This document shows positions 14,132 through 24,863 of a stretch of DNA of 64,000 nt, in pieces. Source of the stretch: Marisa cornuarietis. Its lineage: Eukaryota > Mollusca > Gastropoda > Architaenioglossa > Ampullariidae. The stretch's first letter is position 1, and every line of letters starts with the position of its first letter. The notes under the pieces were generated by a model, which searched no databases, was not told the origin of the DNA, and saw only the letters and a program-made list of their open reading frames with translations. The DNA is taken from the NCBI GenBank assembly GCA_004794655.1, contig SMMW01000196.1, forward strand, positions 1 through 64,000. Direction: 5' to 3'. Made by a program: the position numbers and the translations under genes.

Positions 14132-15997
14132 AGTAAACCAAATTTGAAGCCAGCCCAATAAGTATTGTGAAAGTTATCTTAAATATTAGGTTTTCCTTCT
14201 GTCAGCTATATATTATCACGTGTATTGTAAGAGTGCAAATAAAACAAGATCAAGCAGCAGCTATGAATTATATAGGCTATTTTTGTGTTGTACTCCTTCA
14301 GTCACACTAGGAAACCAAATTTAAAGCCAGCCCAATGAGTATTGTGAAAGTTATCTTAAAGATTAGGTTTTCCTTCTGTCAGCTTTATATTATCACGTGT
14401 ATTGTAAGAGTGCAAATAAAACAAGATCAAGCAGCAGCTTTGAATTATATAGGTTATTTTTGTGTTGTTCTCCTTTAGCCACTTTAGTAATCGAAATTTG
14501 AAGCCAGCCCAATGAGTATTATAAAAGTTATCTTAAATATTAGGTTTTCCTTCTGTCAGCTATATAATATTACGTGTATTGTAAGAGTGCAAATAAAACA
14601 AGATCAAGCAGCATCTAGGAATTATATAGACTATTTTTGTGTTGTACTACTTCAGTCACACTAGTAAACCAAATTTGAAGCTACTCTCAAGAAATATTTT
14701 GAAAGTTATCTTAAAGATTAGGTTTTCCTTCTTTGAGCAATATCACCACGTGTTTTGTAAGAGTGCAAATAAAACAAGATCAAGCAGCATCTATGAATTA
14801 TATAGGCTATTTTTGTGTTGTACTCCTTCAGTCACACTAGTAAACCAAATTTGAAGCCAGCCCAATGAGTATTTTGAAAGTTATCTTAAAGATTAGGTTT
14901 ACCTTTTCTCAGCAATATATTGTCACGTGTATTGTAAGAATGCAAATAAAACAAGATCAAGCAGCAGCTATAAATTATATAGGCTTATTTTGTGTTGTAC
15001 TCCTTCAGTCACACTAGTAAACCAAATTTGAAGCTACTCACATGAGAATTGTGAAAGTTATCTTAAAGATTAGGTTTTCCTTTTGTCAGATATATATTAT
15101 CACGTGTATTGTAAGAGTGCAAATAAAACAAGATCAAGCAGCAGCTATGAATTATATAGGCTATTTTTGTGTTGTACTTCTTCAGTCACACTAGTAAACC
15201 AAATTTGAAGCCAGCCCAATGAGTATTGTCAAAGTTATCTTAAATATTAGGTTTTCCTTCTGTCAGCTTTATATTATTACGTGTATTGTAAGAGTGCAAA
15301 TAAAACAAGATCAAGCAACAGCTATGAATTATATAGACTATTTTTGTGTTGTACTCCTTCAGTCACACAAGTAAACCAAATTTGAAGCTACTCACATGAG
15401 TATTTTGAAAGTTATCTTAAAGATTACGTTTTCCTTCTTTGAGCAATATCACCACGTGTTTTGTAAGAGTGCATATAAAACAAGATCAAGCAGCATCTAT
15501 GTATTATATAGGCTATTTTTGTGTTGTACTTCTTCAGTCACACTAGTAAACCAAATTTGAAGCTACCCATATGAGTATTTTAAAAAAAATATTTGAGATT
15601 AGGTTTTCCTTCTTTGAGCAATATCACCACGTGTTTTATAAGAGCGCAAATAAAACACGATCAAGCAGCATCTATGAATTATATAGGCTATTTTTGTGTT
15701 GTACTCCTTCAGTCACACTAGTAAACCAAATTTGACGCCAGCCCAATGAGTATTGTCAAAGTTATCTTAAAGATTAGGTTTTTATTCTGTCAGCTATATA
15801 TTATCATGTGTATTGTAAGAGTGCAAATAAAACAAGATCAAGCAGCATCTATAAATTATATAGGCTTTTTTGTGTTGTACTCCTTCAGTCACACTAGTAA
15901 ACCAAATTTGAAGCCAGCCCAATGAGTATTGTGAACGTTATCTTAAAGATTAGGTTTTCATTCTGTCAGATATATATTATCTGTCATATTAACTGTC

Positions 15998-16124
15998 AGG
16001 AAAACGTAATCTTCAAGATAACTTTCAAAATACTCATGTGAGTAGCTTCAAATTTGGCTTACTAGTGTGACTGAAGGAGTACAACACAAAAATAGCCTAT
16101 ATAATTCATAGCTGCTGCTTGATC
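15998..16124 (-). repeat. Inverted satellite A monomer fragment
   Basis: Inside an otherwise uniformly oriented array, this stretch reads as the reverse complement of a type A monomer, from 'gatcaagcagcagctatgaa' (read from 16124) down to 'attacgttttcct'. Direct orientation resumes at about 16125 with 'gctacttaaattagtatttt'. The left junction is marked by three short 'ctgtca' motifs between 15963 and 15998. A small inversion or template switch at a replication fork is the simplest origin. Confidence 0.92.
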
Positions 16125-17955
16125 TGCTACTTAAATTAGTATTTTGAAAGTTATCTTAAAGATTAGGTTTTCCTTCTCTCAGCTTTGTATCATCACGTGT
16201 ATTGTGAGAGTGCAAAAAAAAACAAGATCAAGCAGCAGCTATAAATTATAAAGGCTTATTTTGTGTTGTACTCCTATAGTCACACTAGTGAACCAAATTT
16301 GAAGCCAGCCCAATGAGTATTTTGAAAGTTATCTTAAAGATTAGGTTTTCCTTTTGTCAGCAATATATTATCACGTGTATTGTAAGAGTGCAAATAAAAT
16401 AAGATCAAGCAGCATCTATGAATTATATAGGCTATTTTTGTGTTTTACTCCTTCAGTCACACTAGTAAACCAAATTTGAAGCTACTCACATGAGTATTGT
16501 AAAAGTTATCTTAAAGATTAGATTTTCTTTCTTTGAGCAATATCACCACGTGTTTTGTAAGAGTGCAAATAAAACAAGATCAAGCAGCATCTATGAATTA
16601 TATATTTTTTTTGTGTTCTACTCCTTCAGTCACACTAGAAAACCAAATTTGAAGCCAGCCCAATGAGTATTGTCAAAGTTATCTTAAAGATTAGGTTTTT
16701 CTTCTGTCAGCTATATTATTATCACGTTTATTGTAAGAGTGCAAATAAAACAAGATCAAGCAGCAGCTTTGAATTATATAGACTATTTTTGTGTTGTACT
16801 CCTTCAGTCACACTAGTAAACCAAATTTGAAGCTACTCAAATTAGTATTTTGAAAGTTATCTTAAAGATTAGGTTTTCCTTCTTTGAGCAATATCACCAC
16901 GAGTTTTGTAAGAGTGCAAATAAAACAAGATCAAGCAGCATCTATGAATTATATAGGCTATTTTTGTGTTGTACTCCTTCAGTCACACTAGTAAACCAAA
17001 TTTGAAGCCAGCCTAATGAGTATTGTGAAAGTTATCTTAAATATTAGGTTTTCCTTCTGTCAGCTATATATTATCATGTGTATTGTAAGAGTGCAAATAA
17101 AACAAGATCAAGCAGCATCTATGAATTATGTAGGCTATTTTTGTGTTGTACTCCTTCAGTCACACTAGTAAGCCAAATTTGAAGCTACTCACATGAGTAT
17201 TTTGAAAGTTATCTTAAAGATTATGTTTTCCTTCTGTCAGCTATATATTATCACGTGTATTGTAAGAGTGCAAATAAAACAAGATCAAGCAGCATCTATG
17301 AATTATTTAGGCTATTTTTGTATTGTACTCCTTCAGTCACACTAGTAAACCAAATTTGAAGCCAGCCCAATGAGTATGGTGAACGTTATCTTAAAGATTA
17401 GGTTTTCATTCTGTTAGATATATATTATCATGTGTATTGTAAGAATGCAAATAAAACAAAATCAAGCAGCAGCTATAAATTATGTAGGCTATTTTTGTGT
17501 TGTACTTCTTCAGTCACACTAGTAAACCAAATTTGAAGCCAGCCCAATGAGTATTGTCAAAGTTATCTTAAAGATTAGGTTTTCCTTCTGTCAGCTATAT
17601 ATTATCACGTGTATTGTAAGAGTGCAAATAAAACAAGATCAAGCAGCATCTATGAATTATATAGACTATTTTTGTGTTGTACTCCTTCAGTCACACTAGT
17701 AAACCGAATTTGAAGCTACTCACATGAGTATTTTTAAAGTTATCTTAAAGATTAGGTTTTCCTTCTTTGAGCAATATCACCACGTGTTTTGTAAGAGTGC
17801 AAATAAAACAAGATCAAGCAGCAGCTATGAATCATATAGGGTATTTTTGTGTTGTACTCCTTCAGTCACACTAGTAAACCAAATTTAAAGCCAGCCTAAT
17901 CAGTATTGTGAAAGTTATCTTAAAGATTAGGTTTTCCTTCTGTTAGACTTGGAAA

Positions 17956-18218
17956 TTGCGGATAGGTGGACATTGCGTCAACAACAACATTGAAAGTGTG
18001 TCGTTCTTATGACACCGGTGCCTTTCAAAATGTGTGTGCCGATGGATTATAGTTCCCATTCAGCAAGAAGCCAACAAACAAAAAACTAAATTTTTCAACC
18101 AAGGAGGATTTCCAAATGTTGGGGAATGCATCTATGGCACCCACATACGATTACAGCTCCAAGGGCAAACGAACATGAATTCGTTTGTCCGAAAAACTTT
18201 CATTCAATAAATCTTCAG
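17956..18218 (+). pseudogene. HARBI1-like (PIF/Harbinger) transposase relic
   Basis: Three short stretches in shifting frames match the HARBI1/DDE_4 nuclease pattern. Around 18001-18050 reads SYDTGAFQNV, resembling the family's 'YATGSFQ.V' helix. Around 18103-18150 reads GGFPNVGECIYGTH, resembling 'GFPNVIGCIDGTH'. Around 18165-18218 reads NEHEFVCPKNFHSINLQ, the conserved 'NRK.FHSIN.Q' segment. The aspartate of the 'IDGTH' motif, the first catalytic acid of the DDE triad, is Tyr here. An in-frame stop near 18050 and at least two frameshifts also break the frame. The relic ends at CAG followed by GTAAAA, consistent with an exon end. It begins within about 10 bp of the satellite A border, so its 5' part has been lost. 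Confidence 0.75.
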
Positions 18219-18604
18219 GTAAAATTTTATATTGAATTATGTACTTTTTAGTTTCGTCTTCTGTAACGCATATAGCTTGATGCCATGTGAGAAAATGCTC
18301 CATATAAGAGATTTTCATTAGCATTCTTATTCATTTTATTATTATATAGTGCACACTGGCATCAACATTTCACATAGAATGTGTATAGTCGCCATTGAAT
18401 ATGTATCCAGTAAGTGTGTGCAGTGCTGTAGGTAAATGAAGTATAATGGTTACATCATGTGTGTCAAAGCATCATGCCCCCCCCCCTTTCAATGTGATTT
18501 TTTTTATACATTTAAAAGAAATCAAAACTTTGCTGTGGAGGATCACTTCAATGCTGATCATTCTTAGAATTATGGACAGAAAAATGTGCACTGTTAGCCC
18601 TCCC
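18219..18604. other. No gene recognised
   Basis: AT-rich sequence following the transposase relic, perhaps remnant intron or element body. It holds a short poly-C run near 18478. Two overlapping short open frames on opposite strands (18446-18699) show no family resemblance. I see nothing else. Confidence 0.5.
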
Positions 18605-18698
18605 GCGAATTTCCTAAGCGACCCTATGAGAGCCGTCTGATTGGCCACTAGCGCATGTGACTTAATCTCGAACCCACAAAGCTTTGCAAATACACACA
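18605..18698 (-). repeat. ~95-bp repeat, inner edge copy 1 (inverted)
   Basis: Similar, in reverse complement, to 31880-31974. The strongest shared core is 18 identical bases 'taagcgaccctatgagag'. It is followed by 'tctgattgg', then 'tctcgaaccca.aaagcttt' and a run ending in 'acacac'. The ATTGG is an inverted CCAAT box. The sequence may be the terminus of a mobile element or a diverged flanking duplication. Confidence 0.75.
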
Positions 18699-19233
18699 TC
18701 GCCGCGTTTTAGGTTTTCGTATCTTGACTCGCTGATGTGGACTAGCGACTGCTGCGCTTCAATAAAGGTGAAATTGTACATCCGCTGAGGTGCACCTTTG
18801 TATGCTAATAAAGTTTATGAAAGACGCCAATATTTGTGTGATGTAGATTATCGTAGTTAACGATAAACATCGATGTTTTAATGTCAGTCGATTGTTTCAA
18901 GCTCTTAGTCTCCACTTCCGCTATAATCACATGCGGATACACCAAGCAATTGTTTGATCGTAGTTTTTTTTTTTACATAATTTTCTTTTAAAAATTTAAA
19001 ATTTTGTCATTTCAAAGAGCTTAGCTATAGTTTTACCTAATAACAGAAGTTGCATGGGAGCTGATCGAGTTGTCAATATAATTAGAAAGGGAAAACAATT
19101 TTGGTTCATGATCACAGTTTATGATATTTTGGGAACTCGAATCTATCAGGACGATCATTGACTTTATACTGGTATTGGAATACTGCGCATTATTTGTCAT
19201 ATACATCTTTCAGATTATCTTATATTTAATTAA
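18699..19233. other. No gene recognised
   Basis: AT-rich unique-looking sequence with a T-run at 18964-18974. No open frame, RNA gene or repeat is recognised. Confidence 0.5.
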
Positions 19234-19423
19234 ATGACAAATCATAGGTTCCTGTACGTCGATAGAAGACTTGCGAGTGACGTCCCTTCGCCTAACTGGC
19301 TTGAGGGGATGGCTCTCTGTCGTTTTTGTCGCTTTTTTTGTATCGTCCGTCGTATTTTGAGTTTCGGCAACCCTTATTATGATGAAGTCGTCATCCTTGC
19401 TACTCTACAAGACTGCTGCATGT

Positions 19424-19636
19424 TGAGGACGTCCACGGAACAGCCTGCAGCTGTTGCGGGATGGTGTTCTCAGCAGGGCCATGAAAGAGGTGTTGCGATC
19501 CGACCCCATCCGCCCGGTCTTGATAGACAGCCTTTTCCCGGCACTGGACGGACGGCTGAAGAGGGTATTTCAGAAACTGGACATATGCGTGCAGACAACT
19601 GGCTTGGACAATGTGCTAGTCGATGATGGCCTTTGA
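19424..19636 (+). pseudogene. Unidentified open frame within a retroelement 3' region
   Basis: A 70-codon stretch is open between stops and reads roughly LRDGVLSRAMKEVLRSDP then LFPALDGRLKRVFQKLD. It has no good ATG upstream; the first internal ATG is at the AMKEV methionine. A second frame over the same DNA (19234-19626) is also open and is probably the shadow. About 300 bp downstream lies a retroelement-type 3' tail, so this may be the eroded end of an element protein. I do not recognise the family. Confidence 0.3.
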
Positions 19637-19767
19637 TACTGTCTTGTTGGATTTGGACTTCATGACTTACGCGGTGGTGTGGGATTCATGTTTTCATCAG
19701 TGAACTTGAGCGTGTGCTGGCGTTCCAGTGAAACTTGTGCCTTCTGTTGGATGTTGCATTTTTTGTG

Positions 19768-19840
19768 GAGTGTATGACATGTTTGATATTTGTTCTATGG
19801 AGTGTATTCCGGTTTGTATGACATGTTGGATATTTGTGCT
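19768..19840 (+). repeat. Short tandem duplication, ~45 bp apart
   Basis: 'tgtatgacatgttt/ggatatttgt' occurs at 19771 and again at 19815, each with a 'ggagtgtat' copy nearby. This is a local two-copy tandem duplication. Confidence 0.75.
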
Positions 19841-19940
19841 GAGGACTGTGTTCTTGCTGTGCGTGGACGCTGCCCTGTGACGTGGAGGAGACGGGCCGCT
19901 ACACACCCACATTTTGTCGTCATCTTATTTTTTGACGTCA

Positions 19941-20004
19941 GCGCCTTGAGCTGTCCACAGGCCAGGATTTGGCGCTATACAAGCCAACATTATTATTATT
20001 ATTA
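19941..20004 (+). mobile_element. Retroelement 3' end with (ATT)n tail
   Basis: The string 'gcgccttgagc ... ggatttggcgctatacaa' followed by an ATT trinucleotide run is a characteristic 3' terminus of animal SINEs and LINEs that end in simple repeats. The paired 'gcgcc' and 'ggcgct' can form the terminal stem. The body upstream (about 19234-19940) is too eroded to classify. The hAT element inserted just beyond the tail. Confidence 0.6.
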
Positions 20005-20012
20005 ATGGAGTA

Positions 20013-20020
20013 GGTAGTTG
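20013..20020 (+). repeat. hAT target-site duplication, left
   Basis: GGTAGTTG directly before the element's CAGGGCCGG terminus. It is identical to 22916-22923. Confidence 0.92.
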
Positions 20021-20076
20021 CAGGGCCGGTTTTACCTATTAGGCGAACTAGGCAGTTGCTTAGGGCGCAGCCAGGA

Positions 20077-20666
20077 GGGGGGCGCAAAAATGGCCAGCTG
20101 TTTTTTTTAAAGATGAATAATTTTAGAGAAAAATATCATTTTCACAGATTGACATTAGCAGGACACCTTTCCTCTGCTTGTAGACTGACCACCACGCTAG
20201 TTTCTCAGTACATGTATCACATGAAAACCCTATTATTCCAGGGCGCACTTGCAGTGACCAGCTAACCAGCAGGGAAGTAGAGGGCGGAGAGGAGGCGGCA
20301 GAAGGGCACGGAAGGGCGGGGGTTTGGGGCGGCGTTGGTGGGCGGGAAAGGGGGCTGGTGGTGCAGTCATTGAGGGGGCGCAAAAATGGCCTGCTGTTTC
20401 TTTTTTTTAAGTGATGAAAAGTGTTAGGGAAAAATATCATTTTTACAGAATGACATTAGCAGGACGCTTTTCCTCTGCTTGTAGGTTGACTTCACCACGC
20501 GAGTTTATCAGTTCATATAGTACAGGAAAACCCAATATAGGGTGCTCTTGAAGAGACCAGCTAACCAGTGGGGGGGGGGGGAGAGAAGAGGACGGATGGG
20601 GCGGTGGATAGACAACAGAGGGGTTGGGGAAGGGCGGTGTTGGTGGATGGGGGCTGGTCAGGGTGG
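20077..20666 (+). repeat. Two-copy ~296-bp tandem duplication inside the hAT element
   Basis: Copy 1 (about 20077-20372) and copy 2 (about 20373-20666) both run from 'ggggcgcaaaaatggcc.gctg', through 'gacattagcaggac', 'cctctgcttgta' and 'gaccagctaaccag', into a G-rich tail with 'ggcg.tgttggtgg'. They have diverged clearly. Both copies start with the same 'gggcgcaaaaatggcc' that follows the left terminus, so subterminal sequence has been duplicated, possibly duplicating transposase-binding sites. Confidence 0.85.
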
Positions 20667-21907
20667 ACCCCTACAATGGATGGGACCACATTCCACTGAT
20701 ACCAACCTCACCTTTATTCTTCTACCCTACTTTGGAAGACGTTCGGCACCTATGCATTGAAAACACTGCAGCTGAGATCAGAGACAACAACACTGACTTG
20801 AGTTTGCTACACGAGTTTCTTTTTGGTTATGACAACTGTTTTATCCTCAATATTTGTTACGAATTTTGAACCCGAGGGAACTTAGCTAATGTCACGATCG
20901 CGTTCTTAGTTAATAAGAGTAATAGTTAAAGCCTTTAGCAAACAAATATCAGAGTCACTTGAAGTTTATAGTATATCTATTTTTAGTGTCAAATTTCAGA
21001 TCAGTTTATTTAATTCACTGTCACGAACCTGTTTTTACCCTTAGTGCTATGTACAGCGGTGACACTGATGGCCTATAGTCTTGTACTTACTGTTGTGACT
21101 CATGGTCGTGAACATTTAACTGTCTTATTAATTATTAATTATTTTCGGTTCGATGAGTGTATTACATTTAATTTAGTTGTCAAATTGTAATGTTTGTTTA
21201 TTTTTATTATCTAAGAGTGCGTCTGTTTGTTTACAGTTTGATAGCTTGTTATTATTCTCTATTGACAGAATATTTGAAATTGGTTATTAAGAGATTTATG
21301 TCTGTTAAACTATAGTCTATATACTTCTCTAGTTTTCAACAAACCCTATCAGGCCGGAGACCAGCTGCCTTGACACCATGATTTACAACTTTGTATTGTT
21401 AGCATCTAGACGACTTTCCCTTTGTACCGCCCCGCCCACCTGTCAGGTGTGACTTTGATGGGAACGTGGTACCTGCGATAGGGTGGTCTAGATGCTAGAA
21501 GCTGTGATAGCTTGAGTTTTAGACCACACAGCAAAATAAGACCAGAGCAAGGTGCTACAGATTACTTGTCTCCATTAGTGTGCAGTCAGTCGTCACTCCA
21601 TAAAACCTTTTACACGAGTGTTTGAACTCCCCTACTCATAAGTGTAGGTCTGATTTGGTAGACATGCAAGTATCCATGTGTGTATGATGCACACCTGCAA
21701 TTGAAAAACAGACGTAGTTTTTCTTGACAAAAAGTAGTTCTTACTTATAAGTTATTGATCAAATTGGAGAGCAAATTCTCGAAAAAGATTTAATTTTAAT
21801 AAGCCATTCTTTGACACTTCTGGATTCCAACACTTCCGGTCGTAATGAGTTCTTGTAGAAAACCACTTTTCCACTAGTTTTAAGCACAAAACGTAGTCAG
21901 TGCAGTT

Positions 21908-22222
21908 TTACTTGTTAGTTCGTCTGTAAGATGAGAAAGAAGAGAACGATTGAAAGCGTGTGGAGGTGCTAGGGGGAAAGGCCCAAAGGGTGGCGATAAA
22001 TCTATCACAGTTAATGACCAGTCGGATCAGATTAGAAGACCGGACAAAGAAGGTGGTGCGATGTTACTTGATAGTTGTCTGTGAGATGAGAAAGAGAGAG
22101 GAGAGAAAGATTGAAAGAGCCTAAGTGGGGTGGCTTAGTGGAGAAGGGTAGAGATAAATCTCTACCACTTTAAAGGAAGTCAGATCACATTATCAGGGCT
22201 GGACAACCAAGAACGGGGGGGG
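21908..22222 (+). repeat. Two-copy ~157-bp tandem duplication inside the hAT element
   Basis: Copy 1 starts near 21908 and copy 2 near 22065. Both read 'tacttg.tagtt.gtctgt.agatgagaaag', then 'agattgaaag', 'gataaatct', 'gatca.att' and 'ggacaa.gaa'. They are considerably diverged, so the duplication predates the last transposition. Confidence 0.75.
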
Positions 22223-22915
22223 GGGGGAGTGAGGGAAAGGTAGTCTTAACTTTAAACTTAAAACCCACAGGATGTTGTAAAAACCTCACTTTACTGAGTG
22301 GCTGCAGACATCTCGTGCTGCTGTTTGAATTTACTTTGTAATGTGTAATAGTCTGTTCGGGCGCTTGGAGCTATCATCCTTCCAAAGCCGAATCAGTAAA
22401 AGTCTAATATAAGATCTGTGAACTGAACTGTTCTATAAGACTATGTGAACTGATCTATAAGACTATATCTGTGAACTGGATTTAGGCGTACAAGAGTGAA
22501 CAGTGCATACTGTCCTTCAGCCCCGATATCATGAGAGATAAGTTAAGTTTGCATGATTTTTATACACTGATACAGCTGTATATAGTTTATTAACACAATT
22601 TGTCTCTTTCTTTACCTTCATTTTATTTCCTCATTTCTTATCATGCTTATTTTGATTGTGTGGATGCAAAGGGTTGCGATAGTGGTGGTACAACCTTTTG
22701 CAAAACTTTTCATTGCACAAACGGGTCCCTACAGCCTTGTGATCTTTAATGTAAGCCTATGATAGTTGTTTAAAATTTCAGTAAAGAAAACAGACTTAAG
22801 CCTAAATGTACAACTTTTGGGGGGGAGGAGGGGTAACTGATTTTTTTTGGGGGGGGAGAGGGGGCGCAGTATTTGTCTTTCGCCTAGGGCGCAACACAGC
22901 CTTGCGCCGGCCCTG

Positions 22916-22923
22916 GGTAGTTG
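22916..22923 (+). repeat. hAT target-site duplication, right
   Basis: GGTAGTTG immediately after the CCGGCCCTG terminus. It matches 20013-20020 exactly. Confidence 0.92.
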
Positions 22924-24029
22924 TATAGGTATCTCACCTACAGGTCCAAAATAACTGAGTGAAAATATTGAATTTTAGGAATACTTACTAATCTTACTAT
23001 ATCCAAATTTATCATGTGCTTTTAGGATGCTGCTGTTACTAATAAAATAATTAAATCATTAATATTGTAATGTGTCCTAACTGCAATCATGTACCAAAAT
23101 GTAAAAAAAAAAAAACCTTATCTCAAGTGAGACTAGTGAACCCTAGTATTTGAGACTTGTCAGCTTTCTCCCTTGACTCTGCTTACTGTTGTTGGTCATC
23201 AGCTTTGCTTTTCTGCATTTTTTATCCCATGCACTGATGATGCTTTTTCAACACAATTAACACGAGCAACCAGTTCTTGTTCTTCACTTGTTAACCCATG
23301 TACTTCAGATATTCTGATAATTCTGTACTGTTAAATAGTATATGTAAAATAACATCCCATCCTGCTTAGGAAATATTGAATAGCAATATATATGTACTTC
23401 AACATCCAGATTAAGAGTTTCTCTCCATGCCAACTTTCTCCCCAAAAAGTTAGGCAAGTTTTCAAGTTCTGGTATGGTCAGTTAATTTTTGTGATCTGTT
23501 TTGATGAACAATGCAACAGTTAGTGGCTGCCAAGAGCTGTTTTGTTTTTTAAATCTTTTCAAAAGAAACGGCTTTCTTGTAGTCTATATTGTTCAAGGTC
23601 ATTTTGACTATTCATGCAGAACTTGAAAAATCGTGATAAATTCCTTAAACAGAGACACACAAGCTCATGGATAGCTGCTGTCCAAGTTTTATTTACATGT
23701 TTTGTGGTGACCACTTGTCAGAACAAGAGGTACTTCTCTATGTAAGTTATAAACATAATTTCTTAGCAAATAAAAATGGAAATATTTTTTAATTTAGTAT
23801 TTTAATGCATAAACTAATCTGAACTAAGAACAGAAAATTTACTAAGGACAACAGTCCACTTAAATGAAGAAGTCACGCATAAATGGTTTCTACATACAAA
23901 ATCTGCGTCTGGACATAAAATTAATCGGTTCTATTACATTCTACTGGCAGAACATTAGTATCATTAACAATCTGTGTAACAATGAACAAATTAAGGTTTG
24001 ATATATATATATATATAATTTCTTGTTAG
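22924..24029. other. No gene recognised
   Basis: AT-rich sequence, both strands scanned. Contains an A-run at 23102-23114 and an AT dinucleotide run at 24001-24016. No open frame with family resemblance and no structured RNA seen. Confidence 0.5.
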
Positions 24030-24407
24030 TAAAAATGTACATACTTTAAAACGGACAAATTGAAGCATACACTAGCATATACACTTAAAATGCCAGGGTT
24101 TGGCAAAAGAAAACTCTTCTTAAACTTCTTTGTATATTTTACTAAACATTCAGCATAGTCATGAACTAATTCAAATTTGACCATTCTGACAAACACACAA
24201 TCATTCCATATTTAGTGCATATCTTGTGGTATAGCCTCTAGTCCTATCATTTTTATGAATATTCTTCATTTCAATGTCAGGTTGTGTTTCACTAATTGTG
24301 TTTCCTTTTATTTTGAAAATGCTGTAACTACTGATAGTAACTACTGTCTTTTCCTTGAGCGGCGCAAACCTTATACTGAAAACCATCTGAATAGTAGTAA
24401 CAAACAA
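24030..24407 (-). other. Unidentified pair of open frames, minus strand
   Basis: Reading leftwards, 24407 to 24201 is open for 68 codons. After its stop, a shifted frame continues open for about 60 codons to near 24020 and includes MVKFELVHDYAECLVKYTKK. Two consecutive long frames in AT-rich DNA may be a frameshifted coding remnant, but I recognise no family. The opposite strand is also partly open (24255-24482), which weakens the case. Confidence 0.25.
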
Positions 24408-24863
24408 AAGATTTACAAGATTTCCTTGCTATGTCCTGACCTGATATCATTTTCCACACTCACTGGTCACCAACACAGGTGAAATATTCTACACAAAGCA
24501 ACCCAGTGAATTGGTTTGAAAAGCATGACAGTTTAACATCTAGAGCAAACTTGTCAAGTAGTCAATTAGGAGCAATGAGGATGATAAACTTGAGGTAGTT
24601 TTAATATTCAAATGCTCAGGGCTCTGATTTCTAGAACTGTGCTAAGTGTTAATATATTATAAATGACTTAACGATTAGAGAAAAATATGGGGCCATTAAG
24701 TTTATGAAAATCCTAGGCTGAAGTGTAACCATTACTTATGAAACTGCTTCAAGCATGCAGATTTTCCCCATGCTGCTTAATGCCTTCAAAATGTAGACTT
24801 TCAAGTGTAAAAATTAGAGAAGGTCAATCTATTGGCATGCAAGACTCCTCAGTGTCATTAAAA
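24408..24863. other. No gene recognised
   Basis: AT-rich sequence between the unidentified frames and the first LINE fragment. Nothing recognised on either strand. Confidence 0.45.

Larger units (their letters stand above)
1..17946 (+). repeat. Satellite A: ~176-bp tandem array with dimeric organisation
   Basis: About 102 head-to-tail monomers fill this stretch; the anchor 'agatcaagcagc' recurs every 175-177 bp (for example 41, 216, 393, 569). Two monomer types mostly alternate. Type A has 'gaagctactcacatgagtat' followed by 'tttgagcaatatcaccacgtg'. Type B has 'gaagccagcccaatgagtat' followed by 'cagctatatattatcacgtg'. The effective unit is therefore a ~352-bp dimer. Alternation is regular to about 10 kb and looser from there to 17.9 kb, where divergence is higher. 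No open frame is maintained, so the array is non-coding. The array is already running at base 1 and ends abruptly at about 17946. Nucleosome-sized monomers and a dimeric higher-order repeat are common in centromeric satellites, but centromere function is inference. Confidence 0.97.
20021..22915. mobile_element. Complete non-autonomous hAT element (2895 bp)
   Basis: The element begins CAGGGCCGG and ends CCGGCCCTG, 9-bp perfect terminal inverted repeats. Subterminal 'taggcgaa' motifs appear on both sides: 'attaggcgaacta' near the left end, and the reverse complement of 'tttcgcctaggg' near the right. It is flanked by a perfect 8-bp duplication (GGTAGTTG), the hallmark size for hAT. No transposase open frame of useful length is visible; the longest frames (20056-20265, 20542-20760, 20624-20869) are short and unrecognised. 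Mobilisation would have needed an enzyme supplied elsewhere. The interior holds two local duplications, G-runs at 20571-20581 and 22207-22227, and a G-rich stretch at 22818-22865. The intact duplication points to a fairly recent insertion. Confidence 0.9.

Noticed and set aside
1..17946. CRISPR-like regular spacing
   Set aside because: The repeats are contiguous 176-bp monomers with no unique spacers, and the genome is eukaryotic.
19697..20440. Several opposing short ORFs (19697-19912, 20123-20440, 20542-20760)
   Set aside because: They overlap each other on both strands and cross the retroelement tail or hAT repeats; no family resemblance.
24001..24016. AT dinucleotide run
   Set aside because: Ordinary microsatellite, with no sign of function.
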